64,000 nt of DNA from Sabellastarte sp. h YS-2021 (GCA_964017235.1 OZ024935.1:88255052-88319051), one strand, 5' to 3'. Counted from the first letter of the stretch, positions 12,330-24,625 are shown. Notes: generated by a model from the letters alone, not told the origin. Translations and numbers: made by a program.

Positions 12330-13074
12330 CAGTCTAACCCACTTATCCCAATCTCGGAAATATTGACCTTCTGTTTATCTCAAGGTTACCCCCTCAGTCC
12401 CAACTTATTTAAAATAAAATATATAAGAAAATTAAAGGTTATTTCGATATAAAATGCTAGTATTTGCGCTTACTTCTAGGATATTTGCCATTTTACACAC
12501 TGTCTTTTGTTGATATTTAGTCTGGGGAGAGTATTCATTTGTAAGAATAACAAACACACACATCCAGTGTGTGTTACAAGTGGCAATTTACCCAGTAAAG
12601 CTGAAAGTCAAACAATAATATGGCCATCTCTGCAGATTACATCTACTAGCAACACTTTCACTGACAAGGCAAGTTGTTTACTTCCCTCCCACTTTTGTCG
12701 GTACTGTACATAAACTTATTTACACGGTGTGCAGACAATTAGCCGGCGGACAATTGGCCGGTGGACAACTGGCCGGTGGACATTTGGCCGGTGACTTTTC
12801 TGAGGGGTAGGACAATTGGCCGGTGACTTTTTATATGCTGTTTTAACATTGTTGCCAAATGAAATACAAGGGTAAAGTGGTTAGCTTTCTGCCAACCACA
12901 GAGTCGAATCTTAGGACAGCACTGGGTGTTGAAATCTGTAAACTCGTATTATCGCCCACATTTGGAAACTGCTTTCAGGGAAGTTTTCAGATTTGTGTCG
13001 CGAGATGGGTATTTGTAGTGACGTGATGTGAAAGGTTTACAAATTTAAGGGTCTGTACATGCGCAGTTTTACAA

Positions 13075-13375
13075 GGCTGGTTTACGATGAAAACCACCAG
13101 CATATTTCCTGTCCACGGACTTGCCTCATTAATATTAATGAGCAAATATGCGCACTCACGGCAGTTCTCTGAGGGGGTTTCCTGACAATATTTTACTACA
13201 AGGCTGGTTTAAGATGAAAACTACCAGCATATTTCCTGTCCACGGACTTGCCTCATTAATATTAATGAGCAAATATGCGCAGTCACGGCAGTTCTTTGTG
13301 GGGATTTCCTGACAATATTTTACAAGGCTGGTTTAAGATGAAAACTACCAGCATATTTCCTGTTCACGGACTTGC
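13075..13375. repeat. ~131-bp tandem repeat, about 2.4 units
   Basis: ACAAGGCTGGTTTAAGATGA recurs at about 13070, 13199 and 13321. Each unit includes CATTAATATTAATGAGCAAA. Internal to the element at 12726-14710. Confidence 0.85.
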
Positions 13376-14234
13376 AGTTTGAAATTTGATTTTGAAATGA
13401 GAAGACATATTTCAATTTTGAAGCGTGGATATATACTATTGTATATGTATACTTTACAGAAGCAAATTGTAAGTATTTAAATAAAATATTCGTGTGTTGT
13501 TTCTACAATATTACGAATAGCCACAATGAGCGAAAATAGGGAGCCGTAGATTATGAAGTATTTCGTTGAAATCACATGATAACTTCTATGACATGCAAAA
13601 GGGCCTTCGAGTGGTTGAATGTAGAACTACAGAGCTTGAATATTTTCATTGTCGATTCTGATTGGCTGAACCACAAAGCTGTAGTACTACCGTGACGTCA
13701 CTTCATTCATTGACAAATGGGGAGATGCGCAGACAACTATTTTACATTAACAGTGAGTGCGTGATACACCAGCAGACAAATAAATTAATTGGGGTTTCAC
13801 GTCTAGAAACCAGCAGACGAAACGGTTAAAAAAGACTCGTTCGAGTAGGCCATAACAATGGGTAAAACAATAGTTTCTAGGACATCCGGGACCTTACAGA
13901 AAGCCAGACGTAGTGCCAGAGAAGCTCTTTACTTAATAAAATATAACTGAATAAAAGCATTAAAAATATTCAAAATGGCAGAGTGTATACTATACACCTT
14001 AATGTACAGATATGTGAAGAACATATTATGCAGAATTGATATTTAAGGGCTTAAACGGCCAATTTAAAATCGTGGCCACAACTCAGTACATAACTCGAAT
14101 CAAAGATTCGACTAAAAACTCCCTCAAAAAAAAAACTTTTTTTTTCAATTGCAACATACATAAGCACTGCCATTAACTTGGATGTATACTGACACTTTTT
14201 TTTAATTTCATAGACCCAAAAATAATATAGCAAT

Positions 14235-14555
14235 AGATCAAAACAGTTAAGCAGCTATCAAAGACTAAACTTAGCGTGAATTAGAAATTCTGAGTAGCAA
14301 TCAAAGGGGCTTTACTTCTTTTATGAAAATGTTAATCCTAAAGCCTTTTGAACTAAGTGCAGCAATCCTGAGCAGTTATCAAAGACTTCTGAAAGAAATT
14401 CTGAGTAGGAATCAAAGGTACTTTAGTTTTTTATGAACATGTTAATCCTAAAGCCTTTTGCATTAAATGTAGCAATCCTGAGCAGTTATCAAAGACTAAA
14501 CTTAGCAGCAATTAGAAATTCTGAGTAGGAATCAAAGGACTTTTGGTTCTTTTAT
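14235..14555. repeat. ~130-bp tandem repeat, about 2.5 units
   Basis: Recurring TTAGAAATTCTGAGTAG, ATGTTAATCCTAAAGCCTTT and GAGCAGTTATCAAAGAC. Internal to the same element. Confidence 0.8.
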
Positions 14556-15002
14556 GAACATTACATTTACTACAATATGGCACAATATTAAAAAAAAACA
14601 TCTAAAAAGTCACTGGCCAATTGTCCTACCCCTCAGAAAAGTCACCGGCCAAATGTCCACCGGCCAGTTGTCCGCCGGCCAATTGTCCACCGGCCAATTG
14701 TCCCGGATTCTATTTACACAGAGATTATATTTCAAAACCACTATTACTTGTGATGCATGATTTGTTGGATATTCCTGGAGGGATAAATTAAATTAAAGAT
14801 ATTTACTAGTTCATTTACAGTATACCCAACGGACATTGCTAGAAACAACATATTCCAGCTATTTGGCTAATATCATTCATTATATTTGTTTTGACAAATT
14901 CAGTATCTCAAAGGCTTGAATGTATATTTTGACTTTTGGATAAGTCAAGGTTATTGGAATGGTCCCATACAATTTGTCATGAGATAATGAGGTTACACTG
15001 TA

Positions 15003-16701
15003 TTTCTTATGTCTCTTAAATACAAAAATTTTAAGTAAAAAGTTCATAAAAATCTTGCTTAAGCTTAATCAATGTGTCAAGTTAAACTGATGTTATTGAA
15101 CAGTAAGTCAGCTGGCGGCTGAAAAATCTTAAAGATGGTGAAAAGAAATTAAGAATACAAAATTTAACGAGGTCAGTTGAACAATACGATAGCTGGAGAT
15201 TAAAAACTCCATAATTTAATTGTAAGGTGGCCATATAACTTCATTCATAATTGGAATTTAAGGTGACAATAAAATAAGAATGTCTCTTCTGTCGTCCTTT
15301 ATAAGTGCACAAAGTTTAGCTGAGGTCAGTTGAACAATAAGATAACGGGAGGCTGAAAACTTCCTTTTTCACTATAAGGTGACCATAACTTCATCCATAT
15401 TGGGACTTTAAGGCAACCATAAAATCAGAATGTGCCTTCTGCCAACCATTATAAATGTAACAAGTTTTATTTTAAAAATTTAAACATTAACTAAGCTTAG
15501 GGATAAAAACCCTACATTTTAAGTTTAAGATGGCCATAACATCATTAATATTTAAATCATAAGGTAGTAGGAGTGTTCTGTTGATATGCCTTAATATCAT
15601 TATACATTAGATTTTTTAAAATAAAGGGGCTAGACGGTTTTATTCTAATTTTATGACTTTAGGGGGCAATAGCTCCAATAATATTAATAGTTTAAGGTCA
15701 CCAAAAAGTCAGGATAATTCTTTGGTAAATGTTAATATATATGCCAAGTTTGGTTGACAAATGTGAAAAACTAAGTGAACTGAAGGGTTAAAACCCCTTT
15801 TTGACATTAAGGTGACCTTAAGATTGCTAATACAGGGCTAGAACTTTGGCATGTGAAAGATTATCAAAAAGCTGAATAATTTATTCCAACAAAACACCAA
15901 AATCCTGACTGTTTTTGAGATACAAAGTACCCATTTTAAAAAAATTTTTGAAAATGAAACACCTCCCATTCAGACATCTATGGTCGGATTGATCAGAAAA
16001 TCCTTTCCGACCTGTGGATGCAGGTCTAGAATGTACCTGATAAATTTTATAGCACTGGTGTGTAGGGGTGCGACTGAGCAGTCAACACTCGCCAAAAATT
16101 TCACGAAAATTTGGTCCCAATTTTAAGAATCAACTATAAGTGTGTATATAACAACCTTGAAGCGATTACGTTTTTTAGGAAATAAAAAATAGATAACATA
16201 CCTTGCTGGCATTAAATTGCTTAATCTACCATTTTTAATATAATATTAAGTATATTAAATGATGACATCAGCTAATTCAAGTGATTCACAGCTTTTATCT
16301 TTATATTTTTGTTGTTTACTGGAGCCGCCATGTTGGATGTTGGTTCTTGTAATGGTGGATATTAAATTCGAGTGTGCTCGATGTTGAGTCGATTTTTTGT
16401 CCGCGAGTAATCGACCCGAATTATTTGTACTCTTCACACCCCTACTGGTGTGTGTATTTTTCCGAAACGCAAGGACAGGGTATTCTTGAAAAATGCTTAA
16501 GGTTACCTTAGGTAAAGTTTAAGGTCTCTTCAAAGTCTCCCCAAAATTTTTTCCACCCCTATAGTTTTAAAGAAAGATAAGAACGAAAGATAAATTTGAA
16601 AGCCCAAGAAGTTCTACAAGGGAGACCATAATCCAGCGGTGGCAGCGAACTTATGTGAAAACAACGTGAAAACAAATAAGCGCCCCTAACGGGCCGCTTA
16701 A
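15003..16701 (-). mobile_element. Probable H2-type Helitron-like element, right end and degenerate interior
   Basis: At 16675-16701 a hairpin AAGCGCCCC-TAAC-GGGCCGCTT followed by AATTA matches the ends of the H2 elements at 19001 and 49182, with the same upstream stretch (GAGACCATAAT, CGGTGGCAGCGA, GTGAAAACAAATAAGCG). Between about 15050 and 15900 the sequence is a degenerate ~180-bp repeat (GAGGTCAGTTGAACAAT, AAGGTGACCATAACTTCAT). The left end was not found, so the start is uncertain. A hAT-type MITE (16063-16444) is inserted in it. Confidence 0.5.
16063..16444. mobile_element. hAT-type MITE with 8-bp duplication
   Basis: CTGGTGTG flanks both sides (16055-16062 and 16445-16452). The ends read TAGGGGTGCGACTGAG and, inverted, TAGGGGTGTGAAGAGTAC, fitting the YAGNG start and 8-bp duplication of hAT elements. 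382 bp with no coding capacity. Confidence 0.8.
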
Positions 16702-16778
16702 TTATTAATGCATTTATAACATACAATATAATACAGTAGCACCTCTATTATCCAACCCTCTACTATTTGAATTTTCAA

Positions 16779-19001
16779 CTAGATGAATGCTTTTGCTAAC
16801 AAAAGCGAAGCGTCCCTGAGAGTTTAAAATGCCTTGTGGTCTTAATAAGCATGCTGTAAAGCTAAGAATGCACAAAGCTGCACCGTACTGTTACATAAAC
16901 CAACTCCCTAAGTGATATCATGACAGGGAAAATCCTATAAAGGTCCTCTTTAATTAACATAAACAAGCGTTGTAGACACAGACAAGCTGGAAAAAGTGTT
17001 GTACATTGGATGTAACTTTAGTAAATTTTGTGTAAATGCTACAAAGCATTTCAGTAACGAGTATTGATAACTTCATATATAATCATGTGTGCAAGTATGT
17101 ATTGCTATTTAGATTGTCCACAGGGTTTTGCAATAGGTTTTAATACATTGTGAAACCATAAAAGCAACAATAAAGGCAAAAGGCATTTCATGACCCCAGT
17201 TTGACCCATACATGGGGGTCAGGAGGTAAAACTAACCGGCTATTTAGACTGTCCAGATATGGTTTCCCAATACCTCTTAATACATTCCGAAGCTATAAAA
17301 GCAACAATGAAGGAGATATCAGGTAAAAACTCCAAAACAGCTATTTTTTTACCCCAGTTTGACCCATAAGGGGGGGTCAGGCGGTAAAACTGACTGGCTA
17401 CTTAGACTCTCCACATATGCTTTCCCAATACCTCTTAATACATTCTCAATCTATAAAAGCAACATTAAAGGAGATATAAGGCAAAAACTCGAAATCAGCT
17501 ATTTTACGACCCCAGTTTGACCCATGAGGGGGGGTCAGGGGTAAAACTGACCGGCTATTTAGACTCTCCACATATGCTTTCCCAATACCTCTTAATACAT
17601 TCTGAAGCTATAAAAGCAATGATAAAGGAGATATAAGGCAAAAACTCCAAAGCAGCTATTTATGACCCCAGTTTAGCCCATAAGGGGGGGTCGGGGGGTA
17701 AAACTGACCGGCTATTTAGACTCTCCGCATATGCTTTCCCAATACCTCTTAATACATTCTGAAGGTATAAAAGCAACAATAAAGGAGATATAAGGCAAAA
17801 CTACAAAGCAACTATTTTATGACCCCAGTTTGACCCATAAGGGGGGGCAGGGGATAAAACTGACCGGCTATTCAGATTCTCCACATATGCTTTCCCAATA
17901 CCTCTTAATACATTCCAAAGCTATAAAAGCAACGATAAAGAAGATATAAGGCAAAAACTCCAAAGCAGCTATTTATGACCCCAGTTTGGCCCAGAAGGGG
18001 GGGTCGGGGGGTAAAACTGATCGGCTATTTAGACTCTCCGCATATGCTTTCCCAATACCTCTTAATACATTCCGAAGCTATAAAAGCAACAGTAAAGTAG
18101 ATATAAGGCAAAAACTCAAAATCAGCTATTTTATGACCCCAGTTTGACCCATAAGGGGGGGTCGGGGGGTAAAACTGACCGGCTATTTAGACTCTCCACA
18201 TATGCTTTCCCAATACCTCTTAATACATTCTGAAGCTATAAAAGCAATGATAAAGGAGATATAAGGCAAAAACTCCAAAGCAGCTATTTTATGACCCCAG
18301 TTTGACCCATAAGGGGGGTCGGGGGGTAAAACTGACCGGCTATTTAGACTCTCCACATATGCTTTCCCAATACCTCTTAATACATTCTGAAGGTATAAAA
18401 GCAACAATAAAGGAGATATAAGGCAAAAACTGAAAATCAGCTATTTTATGACCCCAGTTTGACCCATAAGGGGGGGCCGTGGGGTAAAACTGACCGGCTA
18501 TTTAGACTCTCCACATATGGTTTCCTATTACCTCCCAATACATTTTATGGCTCTAAATGCAATACTTAAGAAGATAATAGGGGGGTTGACCTAAATTTAA
18601 GGCTCTCAGATTGGAAGGTGTGAGAAAATCACCCATAAATGTGACATTTTTCAAGGGATTGCTCCCAAAATCTAATCAGCTCGCGTTTTCGATAGTATGA
18701 ACAGGTGTGTCAAATTATAAGGCTGTGTAGCAAGTAGTTTTTCCTGAACTGCGATGACGGGGGGGGGGGTGTACTTAAAAAAATTGTTTTTGATAATGTG
18801 ACCTTGATAAAGGTCAAAGGTCAAATTTAAGCATGCAGAAAAATTTTCCCAGGCCTAAGGTATATAACTGCCAAATATGGTTTGAAAACTTCTAATAATA
18901 AGGGAGATATTCAAGGGAGATGATAATGCGGCGGCGGTGGCGGCGGCGGCAGCGAGGAAACTGAGGTGAAAACAAAGAAGCGCCCTTTCAGGGACGCTTA
19001 A
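16779..19001 (-). mobile_element. H2 Helitron-like element, complete
   Basis: The left end is CTAG at 16779, then ATGAAT, a hairpin GCTTTTG-CTAA-CAAAAGC and GAAGCGTCCCTGA. The right end is a hairpin AAGCGCCCTTTCAGGGACGC ending CTTAA near 19001, preceded by a GGC-rich tract (18928-18955). On the minus strand this gives TTAAGCGTCCCTGA at the 5' end and its inverse just inside the 3' hairpin. It carries about nine 157-bp satellite units. The flanks CCTCTATTATCC (16742-16753) and TTATCGGACC (19002-) look like two pieces of one pogo-type terminus, suggesting insertion into such an element. No coding. Confidence 0.75.
17160..18580. repeat. 157-bp satellite array in H2
   Basis: About nine units. 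TTTAGACTCTCC recurs at 18028, 18186 and 18343, giving a period of 157-158. Landmarks are TTTCCCAATACCTCTTAATA, AAAGGAGATATAAGGCAAAA, GACCCCAGTTTGACCCATAA followed by a G run, and AAACTGACCGGCTATTTAGA. Confidence 0.9.
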
Positions 19002-19846
19002 TTATCGGACCTCAAAGTCATTCCATTTAAACCTGCTATTTTAGGTATTCTAATACCAAACCTTTCTAACATCTGCAGATCAAAATCTACTACGTTTGAT
19101 GAGTTATTGTACTCACTCCTTTTACTCAGGAATGCACATGTTTTCCTTCTGACTACTTGGATAATGTGGTTGGAAGCCAAACTGTGTCAGTCCCAACTTT
19201 TGAAACATGTTTAAAACCTTCTGACCTATATTTTGGGTGATACCACTTATCATTTCAGTAATACAATCTGTACTTTCATGCCATGACTACACAGTGTTTC
19301 TGTAAATACGGGGCAGAGTGAGGTTATCTGATGGGGAGACGAGTTGAAGCAGTCTGAGAATTAATCATCCCTATTTTTAACAGTGATTGTGACTGGCTTT
19401 TTTTGAGTTATCTTCATGATATTTCTGTTATAATGTAACAAGGATTTAATTGGTAACACAATTTTCTCTCACTCTTTCCCGACGATTATATACCAGGGCC
19501 TCAAATTCAAAACACATCAGGGCCAATATTGAATAACATTCTTTTATTCTTACAATCAAAATTTTCTGAGGCTATAGGCATTTTCTCTAAAAATTCTTAA
19601 CACAAGAAAAGTTTTTTCTAAGAATAAGTATTTTCCAAAGTTCCACAAAAAGTCTATTTGCAATATATTTTTCCATGTGATCAACAATTAAAATATGTGC
19701 TACCAATTTTTTGGTCAAAATGGTTTTCTTAAAAAATAATAAAAAGAATGTTGTAGAAAATGATTCCACAGATTCGCACTTGTTTCCAATGAAAGTAATG
19801 CAACAGTATAGGAGAGATTATATGAAGTGTATGGATGAAGGTATCC
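19002..19846 (-). other. Probable 3' untranslated and flanking region of the ankyrin gene
   Basis: Lies downstream of the stop codon of the ankyrin gene. A minus-strand AATAAA at 19543-19548, about 300 bases after the stop, is a candidate polyadenylation signal. No other coding region is supported. The small minus-strand open stretch at 18998-19180 is not convincing. Confidence 0.4.
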
Positions 19847-19968
19847 TCAAATAAAATCAACACAGCACCTTTCCATCACTGTGGTAACAACCTTGTAGCA
19901 TTCATCAAACATCTGCTTCCATTTCTCATTGATCTTCTCATATAGCTTAACGGATTCATCATCTTCAA
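19847..19968 (-). CDS. Ankyrin-repeat gene, terminal coding exon
   Basis: An acceptor ending in CGTTGTAG is followed by TT, which completes a GTT codon with the G left by the previous exon, and then 39 codons to TGA. The protein reads EDDESVKLYEKINEKWKQMF and ends VMERCCVDFI. Its composition (charged helix with W, Y, C) and the phase-1 entry both fit it as the carboxyl tail of the gene whose main exon is at 36869-40118. It was identified from splice signals and phase, not from homology, so an extra exon between the known ones cannot be excluded. Confidence 0.65.
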
Positions 19969-21233
19969 CTACAACGAGGAAAGAAAACATGAACATGAAT
20001 GCCATCAATGACAAATTCCAAATACAACATACTTTTTTTGCTTTATAATATTGATTTCAAAATTGCAAATTTATGTGCCTATAAAGAGGTGTAGTCAAAC
20101 CAGGACCAGTGTTTACCCACCACAGCTCAAGCAAAGTTGGTGTTTTACGTCCCACTTAATGGCCAGGATCATACTGGGTCAGACCCTTAGTATTGCCACT
20201 TGTTGGATTTAAACCCACAGCAGAGGTGACAGTTTGTGATAAGATACCAAACATCCAAATGACCTTTCATACTGTTCTGTGTGGTCCCTCTGTTACATAC
20301 ATTTTAAGTCAGCATCTGACAGCTTGTGAGAGGGTTTTCAAACATTTTGAAAAAAACTGTTAAGTCCTCAGAAATGTACCCCTTCTGCGTCAAATGCATT
20401 TGCTCAATACAAATCCCATCTTACTTGCACTTAGAGAACCAAGTAATCACTACATCAAGTCAGAAACAAGCCCAACAAGATCACTATTTTACACTCATAT
20501 GTAGCTTGTGAGACCAGAGCGTAACACTGTGACCTAGGTATAACCACCCGGGACACCTATAGACACCAAATTATCACTCACAAAACTCACCATCAAACTA
20601 CCGAGACATCTTTTAATATGTTAAAATTAGCGTGCTTATTTTTACATTACTGCTAAGTATATTCAGAAGAGTAACAGAGAAAATCTGTCACAAGCTTCTG
20701 CATCATTGCTTTAACTAAAGTTCAAAATAGAAACAAGATTGCTCAATTGTGACCCTTGTCTAACACAGAGCTATGAAAAGATCATTTAGTGGGCTCAGAA
20801 TATCCATAGTATAGACGTAAAAGAAGTATTATAGAAGAAAAAGAAGTATTTCTAGATTATCAGCCTGATACACTGTACCAGGGCACATTAAAAACAGAAA
20901 GGTAGGGCAATCTTGTGTTCAACTCATTACCTCTACCAAGGCGGTATTTTTTCATGACTGAATGTATGTTTCTCTGTTTATTTTTGCATGATTAAACAAA
21001 TACGACAGTTTGGAACTTCATGAAAAAAACCAGAGGATGGGTCTTGTAATAAAAAGACTTAAAAGACAGATCAGGCTTACAAGCTACCCCTGACTGCCAC
21101 AATTCCTAACTTAATGTTACTCATAACACCAAATCACCATAACTCTTGAAAAGCACAGAAAATTAGGTTTTAGCACCATCATACCGCCGCAGAGATTTCC
21201 TTTCCTTCGCAATAACTTAAAATATATTTTATC
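19969..21233. other. Intron sequence with old repeat fragments
   Basis: Between two exons of the ankyrin gene. A SINE-like stretch at 20110-20220 (GTTTTACGTCCCACTTAATG) and a fragment near 20930-21020 (ACCTCTACCAAGGCGG) resemble dispersed repeats. No gene seen. Confidence 0.35.
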
Positions 21234-22309
21234 TTTCAAATTTGATATGTGGATATATATGAGTAGACTTTTCAAATTTGGTATGTGGATATATATGAGT
21301 AGACTTTTCAAATTTGGTATGTGGATATATATGAGTAGACTTTTCAAATTTGGTATGTGGATATATATGAGTAGACTTTTCAAATTTGGTATGTGGATAT
21401 ATATGAGTAGACCTTTCAAATTTGGTATGTGGATATATATGAGTAGACCTTTCAAATTTGGTATGTGGATATATATGAGTAGACCTTTCAAATTTGGTAT
21501 GTGGATATATATGAGTAGACTTTTCAAATTTGGTATGTGGATATATATGAGTAGACCTTTCAAATTTGGTATGTGGATATATATGAGTAGACCTTTCAAA
21601 TTTGGTATGTGGATATATATGAGTAGACTTTTCAAATTTGGTATGTGGATATATATGAGTAGACTTTTCAAATTTGGTATGTGGATATATATGAGTAGAC
21701 TTTTCAAATTTGGTATGTGGATATATATGAGTAGACTTTTCAAATTTGGTATGTGGATATATATGAGTAGACCTTTCAAATTTGGTATGTGGATATATAT
21801 GAGTAGACCTTTCAAATTTGGTATGTGGATATATATGAGTAGACCTTTCAAATTTGGTATGTGGATATATATGAGTAGACTTTTCAAATTTGGTATGTGG
21901 ATATATATGAGTAGACTTTTCAAATTTGGTATGTGGATATATATGAGTAGACTTTTCAAATTTGGTATGTGGATATATATGAGTAGACCTTTCAAATTTG
22001 GTATGTGGATATATATGAGTAGACTTTTCAAATTTGGTATGTGGATATATATGAGTAGACTTTTCAAATTTGGTATGTGGATATATATGAGTAGACTTTT
22101 CAAATTTGGTATGTGGATATATATGAGTAGACTTTTCAAATTTGGTATGTGGATATATATGAGTAGACTTTTCAAATTTGGTATGTGGATATATATGAGT
22201 AGACCTTTCAAATTTGGTATGTGGATATATATGAGTAGACCTTTCAAATTTGGTATGTGGATATATATGAGTAGACCTTTCAAATTTGGTATGTGGATAT
22301 ATATGAGTA
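21234..22309. repeat. 36-bp minisatellite, 29 near-identical units
   Basis: The unit contains TTCAAATTTGGTATGTGG and ATATATATGAGTAGAC. Apart from a G-to-A change in the first unit and a changed last unit, the only variable site is one T/C (AGACTTTTC versus AGACCTTTC). As 36 is divisible by three and no stop falls in two frames, open reading frames of 362 codons (plus) and 398 codons (minus) run through it. Both are periodic translations of the repeat with no other sign of coding. It lies in an intron of the ankyrin gene. Confidence 0.95.
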
Positions 22310-22329
22310 ACATTTCACAGCCTGTTGTT

Positions 22330-23440
22330 TTGTGACCCCGGCCGTCGACAAAAAGACATATGACAGCCTTCTAAAGGTCAAAATTGGATTATTTCTTTAC
22401 ATTTGGCCTAGTAATCATATAAAGAAGGGTCAGATCATCCTATGGTTGATATACACAACAAATATATATGTCTCTTATAAGCATGCAGAAATTTGACCTT
22501 TTACCTCTTTCTTCAAGGTCATGGGTGGACTTTAAACGTCAATCTTTTGGCCTTTTTTCTGCAAAGATTTCCTTTTATATCCAATAACTCAAAAAATAAA
22601 TACAGTTTTGCCGTTTCAGCCTTCCACAAGAAGACTAATGGCAGCCTTCTAAAGGTCACATTTGGGGTATTTCCACACGTTTTGGGCTAGTACTCGCATA
22701 CAGAAGGACAGAACATCCTATGGCTATGTATATAGTACATTATATATGTCCCCCGTATGCATGTATTTGTTTTATGGCCACAGTCTTCCACTGGAAGACC
22801 AATGGCTGCCATCTAGCACAAAACTAAAAATGTTCATTATCTCAAAATCCATTTGCGAGTGATTTCAAGCAAATTTGGACCCCTTGGGTACTATTATAGA
22901 CCCTGGATGTAGTGCTTCCAAAAAAATTAGAACTTTACAAATTCCAGACTCCATCTTGAATTTTGGTGGAAACCGAAACATTTTCTCGAAAAACGTTAGA
23001 GACAGAGCAATTCCTAAAGAATTTGGGACCCTTTGGGTACTATACACCCTTGATATGATGTCTCTGAAAATTTTAAATTTTCCAAATTACTGCTGTCAGC
23101 TTGAATTTTGGCGTAAATAAAAAATGTCAGTTATCTCAAAAACCATAAGAGACAGAGTGATTTGGAAAACTTTGGATTACAATGCCTCTAAAAAATATTT
23201 TAATTTTCCGAATTCCAGCCGCCATCTTGAATTTTGGCGGAAATTGATGATGCCCATTATCTCACAAACTGTTAAAGATAGGAGTGATTTTGAGGAAACT
23301 TTGAACCTTTTGAGTACTATACACCATGGATGTAATGCCTCTGAAGCTATGTTTAATTTTCTGAATTCTGGCTGCAAACTTGAATTTAGTCTGAAATCGA
23401 AAAATGTCAATTATCTTATTGCTATCTCATCATTATCTAC
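22330..23440. repeat. Degenerate tandem repeats next to the minisatellite
   Basis: GGCAGCCTTCTAAAGGTCA occurs twice about 270 bp apart (22362, 22639). From about 22840 to 23420 a unit of roughly 125-155 bp repeats four times, marked by CTTGAATTTTGGCGG-like sequence near 22955, 23101, 23226 and 23380 and by TTTGGGTACTATACACCC. Clearly older than the minisatellite. The open frames across it are by-products. Confidence 0.7.
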
Positions 23441-23449
23441 TTGTTCTTT

Positions 23450-24120
23450 ATATTTAGGCATTTTAAATTTTAACATTTTTAATTAAGTCATATTTAAGTC
23501 TTTGTTTACAAAAGTAAAGTGCACTCTCAGACAGTCTTCACCAAATGTTAGACTTAACAGCTCTGTGAAATCCTCTAAGAACACAAACTTAGCCTGAGTT
23601 TGAGACTAAGTCTTAATTTTTTAGTCTAAGTCTGGGCTAAGTCCTTTTGCGAAACTGGCCCCTTTCTACATAATCAAGATGATATTTTAAAAGGCATAAT
23701 GTAATAAAAATAGCATCAGAGATGCCCGTACCCAACAGCCTGGGGAAATATTTTTCATGAGATATAGAAATAGTGTAACAGTACAAAGTTCAAGATACTT
23801 TCATAGCAGTGTCAGTTATATTATAGGTCCAAATAATGCTTAAGTAGAGAAAATAATATCTAAGGAAAAGAACTGTTTGTAAAGATGAAGTATTAAAACA
23901 AGACAATTCAAAAATAAAATGACAGCATTTGTCAGTAAACCAAAAATGGCCGAATTATGGTTTGGATGTTTTGAATATTACCCATGCATACAGAAGTGGC
24001 AATACATTCAATGAATGCTTATGTGTAGTGTTGGAGAACAGCCTGTGGCTCACTTGATGAAATTCCATCTGTTACAACGGGAACTTGCAAAAGGAAATTC
24101 TTAATGAATTCTAATATGAC
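23450..24120. other. Unassigned intron sequence
   Basis: No gene or clear repeat boundary seen. Confidence 0.3.
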
Positions 24121-24124
24121 TTTA

Positions 24125-24625
24125 ACAGTGCTTAATCTGCATCAAAAGACAGACCCGAAGGTGCAACAAGATTTTAAAGGTCAAGGTCACTACAGCAAGG
24201 TCAAAGGTCAAATCAAGATCAGACCATGACGTTGCACACCTACACCCCCTAACCAATGTCCCTACCAAGTATCAACTTCCTGCACCTTACGGTTTCCAAG
24301 ACATAGCCCGGACAAGATTTTAAAGGTCAAGGTCACTACGGCAAGGTCAAATCAAGGGCAGACCATGACATTCCTCACCTACAACCCCTAACTAATGTCC
24401 CTGCCAAGTATCAACTTCCTACACACTCAAGGTCACTACGGCAAGGTCAAAGGTAAAATCAAGGTCAGACCATGACATTGCACACCTACACCCCCCAACC
24501 AATGTCCCTGCCACCTTACGGTTTCTGAGATACAGCCCGGACAAACTATTTCCCGCCGTCCGCCCGCCCATCCGGACACCATGGGTGAAAACAATACCCC
24601 GACAGCCCTTAAGGGCTGTGGGGTA
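24125..24625. repeat. Dispersed repeat with AAGGTCA-rich body and hairpin end
   Basis: About three partial units with CAAGGTCACTACGGCAAGGTCA, ACCATGACATTGCACACCTA and AACCAATGTCCCTGCC, ending with GGTGAAAACAATACCCC, a hairpin ACAGCCCTTAAGGGCTGT and GGGGTAAAA. The same end recurs at about 26525-26577 and a distant relative at 35690-35725, so this is a family with a conserved hairpin end, possibly another rolling-circle-type or MITE family. The long G/C stretch inside (TTTCCCGCCGTCCGCCCGCC) marks the same position in both. Confidence 0.6.

Larger units (their letters stand above)
12726..14710. mobile_element. DNA transposon with GGCCGG-rich terminal repeats and 9-bp duplication
   Basis: TATTTACAC occurs directly on both sides (12717-12725 and 14711-14719), a 9-bp target duplication. 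Both ends carry inverted copies of a tandem motif GGACAATTGGCCGGTG (four to five partial units each) plus CTTTTCTGAGGGGTAGGACA. Internal tandem repeats are a ~131-bp unit at 13075-13370 (AAGGCTGGTTTAAGATGAAA) and a ~130-bp unit at 14240-14550 (TTCTGAGTAGCAATCAAAGG). A 9-bp duplication would suit a Mutator-like element, but no transposase is present and the extreme ends match only weakly, so the superfamily is open. Confidence 0.65.
12330..15000. mobile_element. pogo/Tigger-like non-autonomous element, interrupted
   Basis: The left end CAGTCTAACCCACTTATC and the inverted right end (reading inwards CAGTGTAACCTCATTATC) form imperfect terminal repeats of the CAGT..AACC..TTATC type known from pogo/Tigger elements of the Tc1/mariner superfamily. 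A TA dinucleotide flanks both sides (12328-12329 and 15001-15002), the expected target duplication. The native sequence is only about 690 bp, because a 1985-bp element (12726-14710) is nested inside. No transposase is visible. Confidence 0.65.

Noticed and set aside
18998-19180. 60-codon minus-strand frame next to H2
   Set aside because: Crosses the end of the H2 element, and no splice sites or recognised motif were found.
21117-22335. Long open frames (398 codons minus, 362 plus) over the 36-bp array
   Set aside because: They arise because the repeat length is a multiple of three and lacks stops in these frames. Both strands are open and there is no unique flanking domain or splice context.
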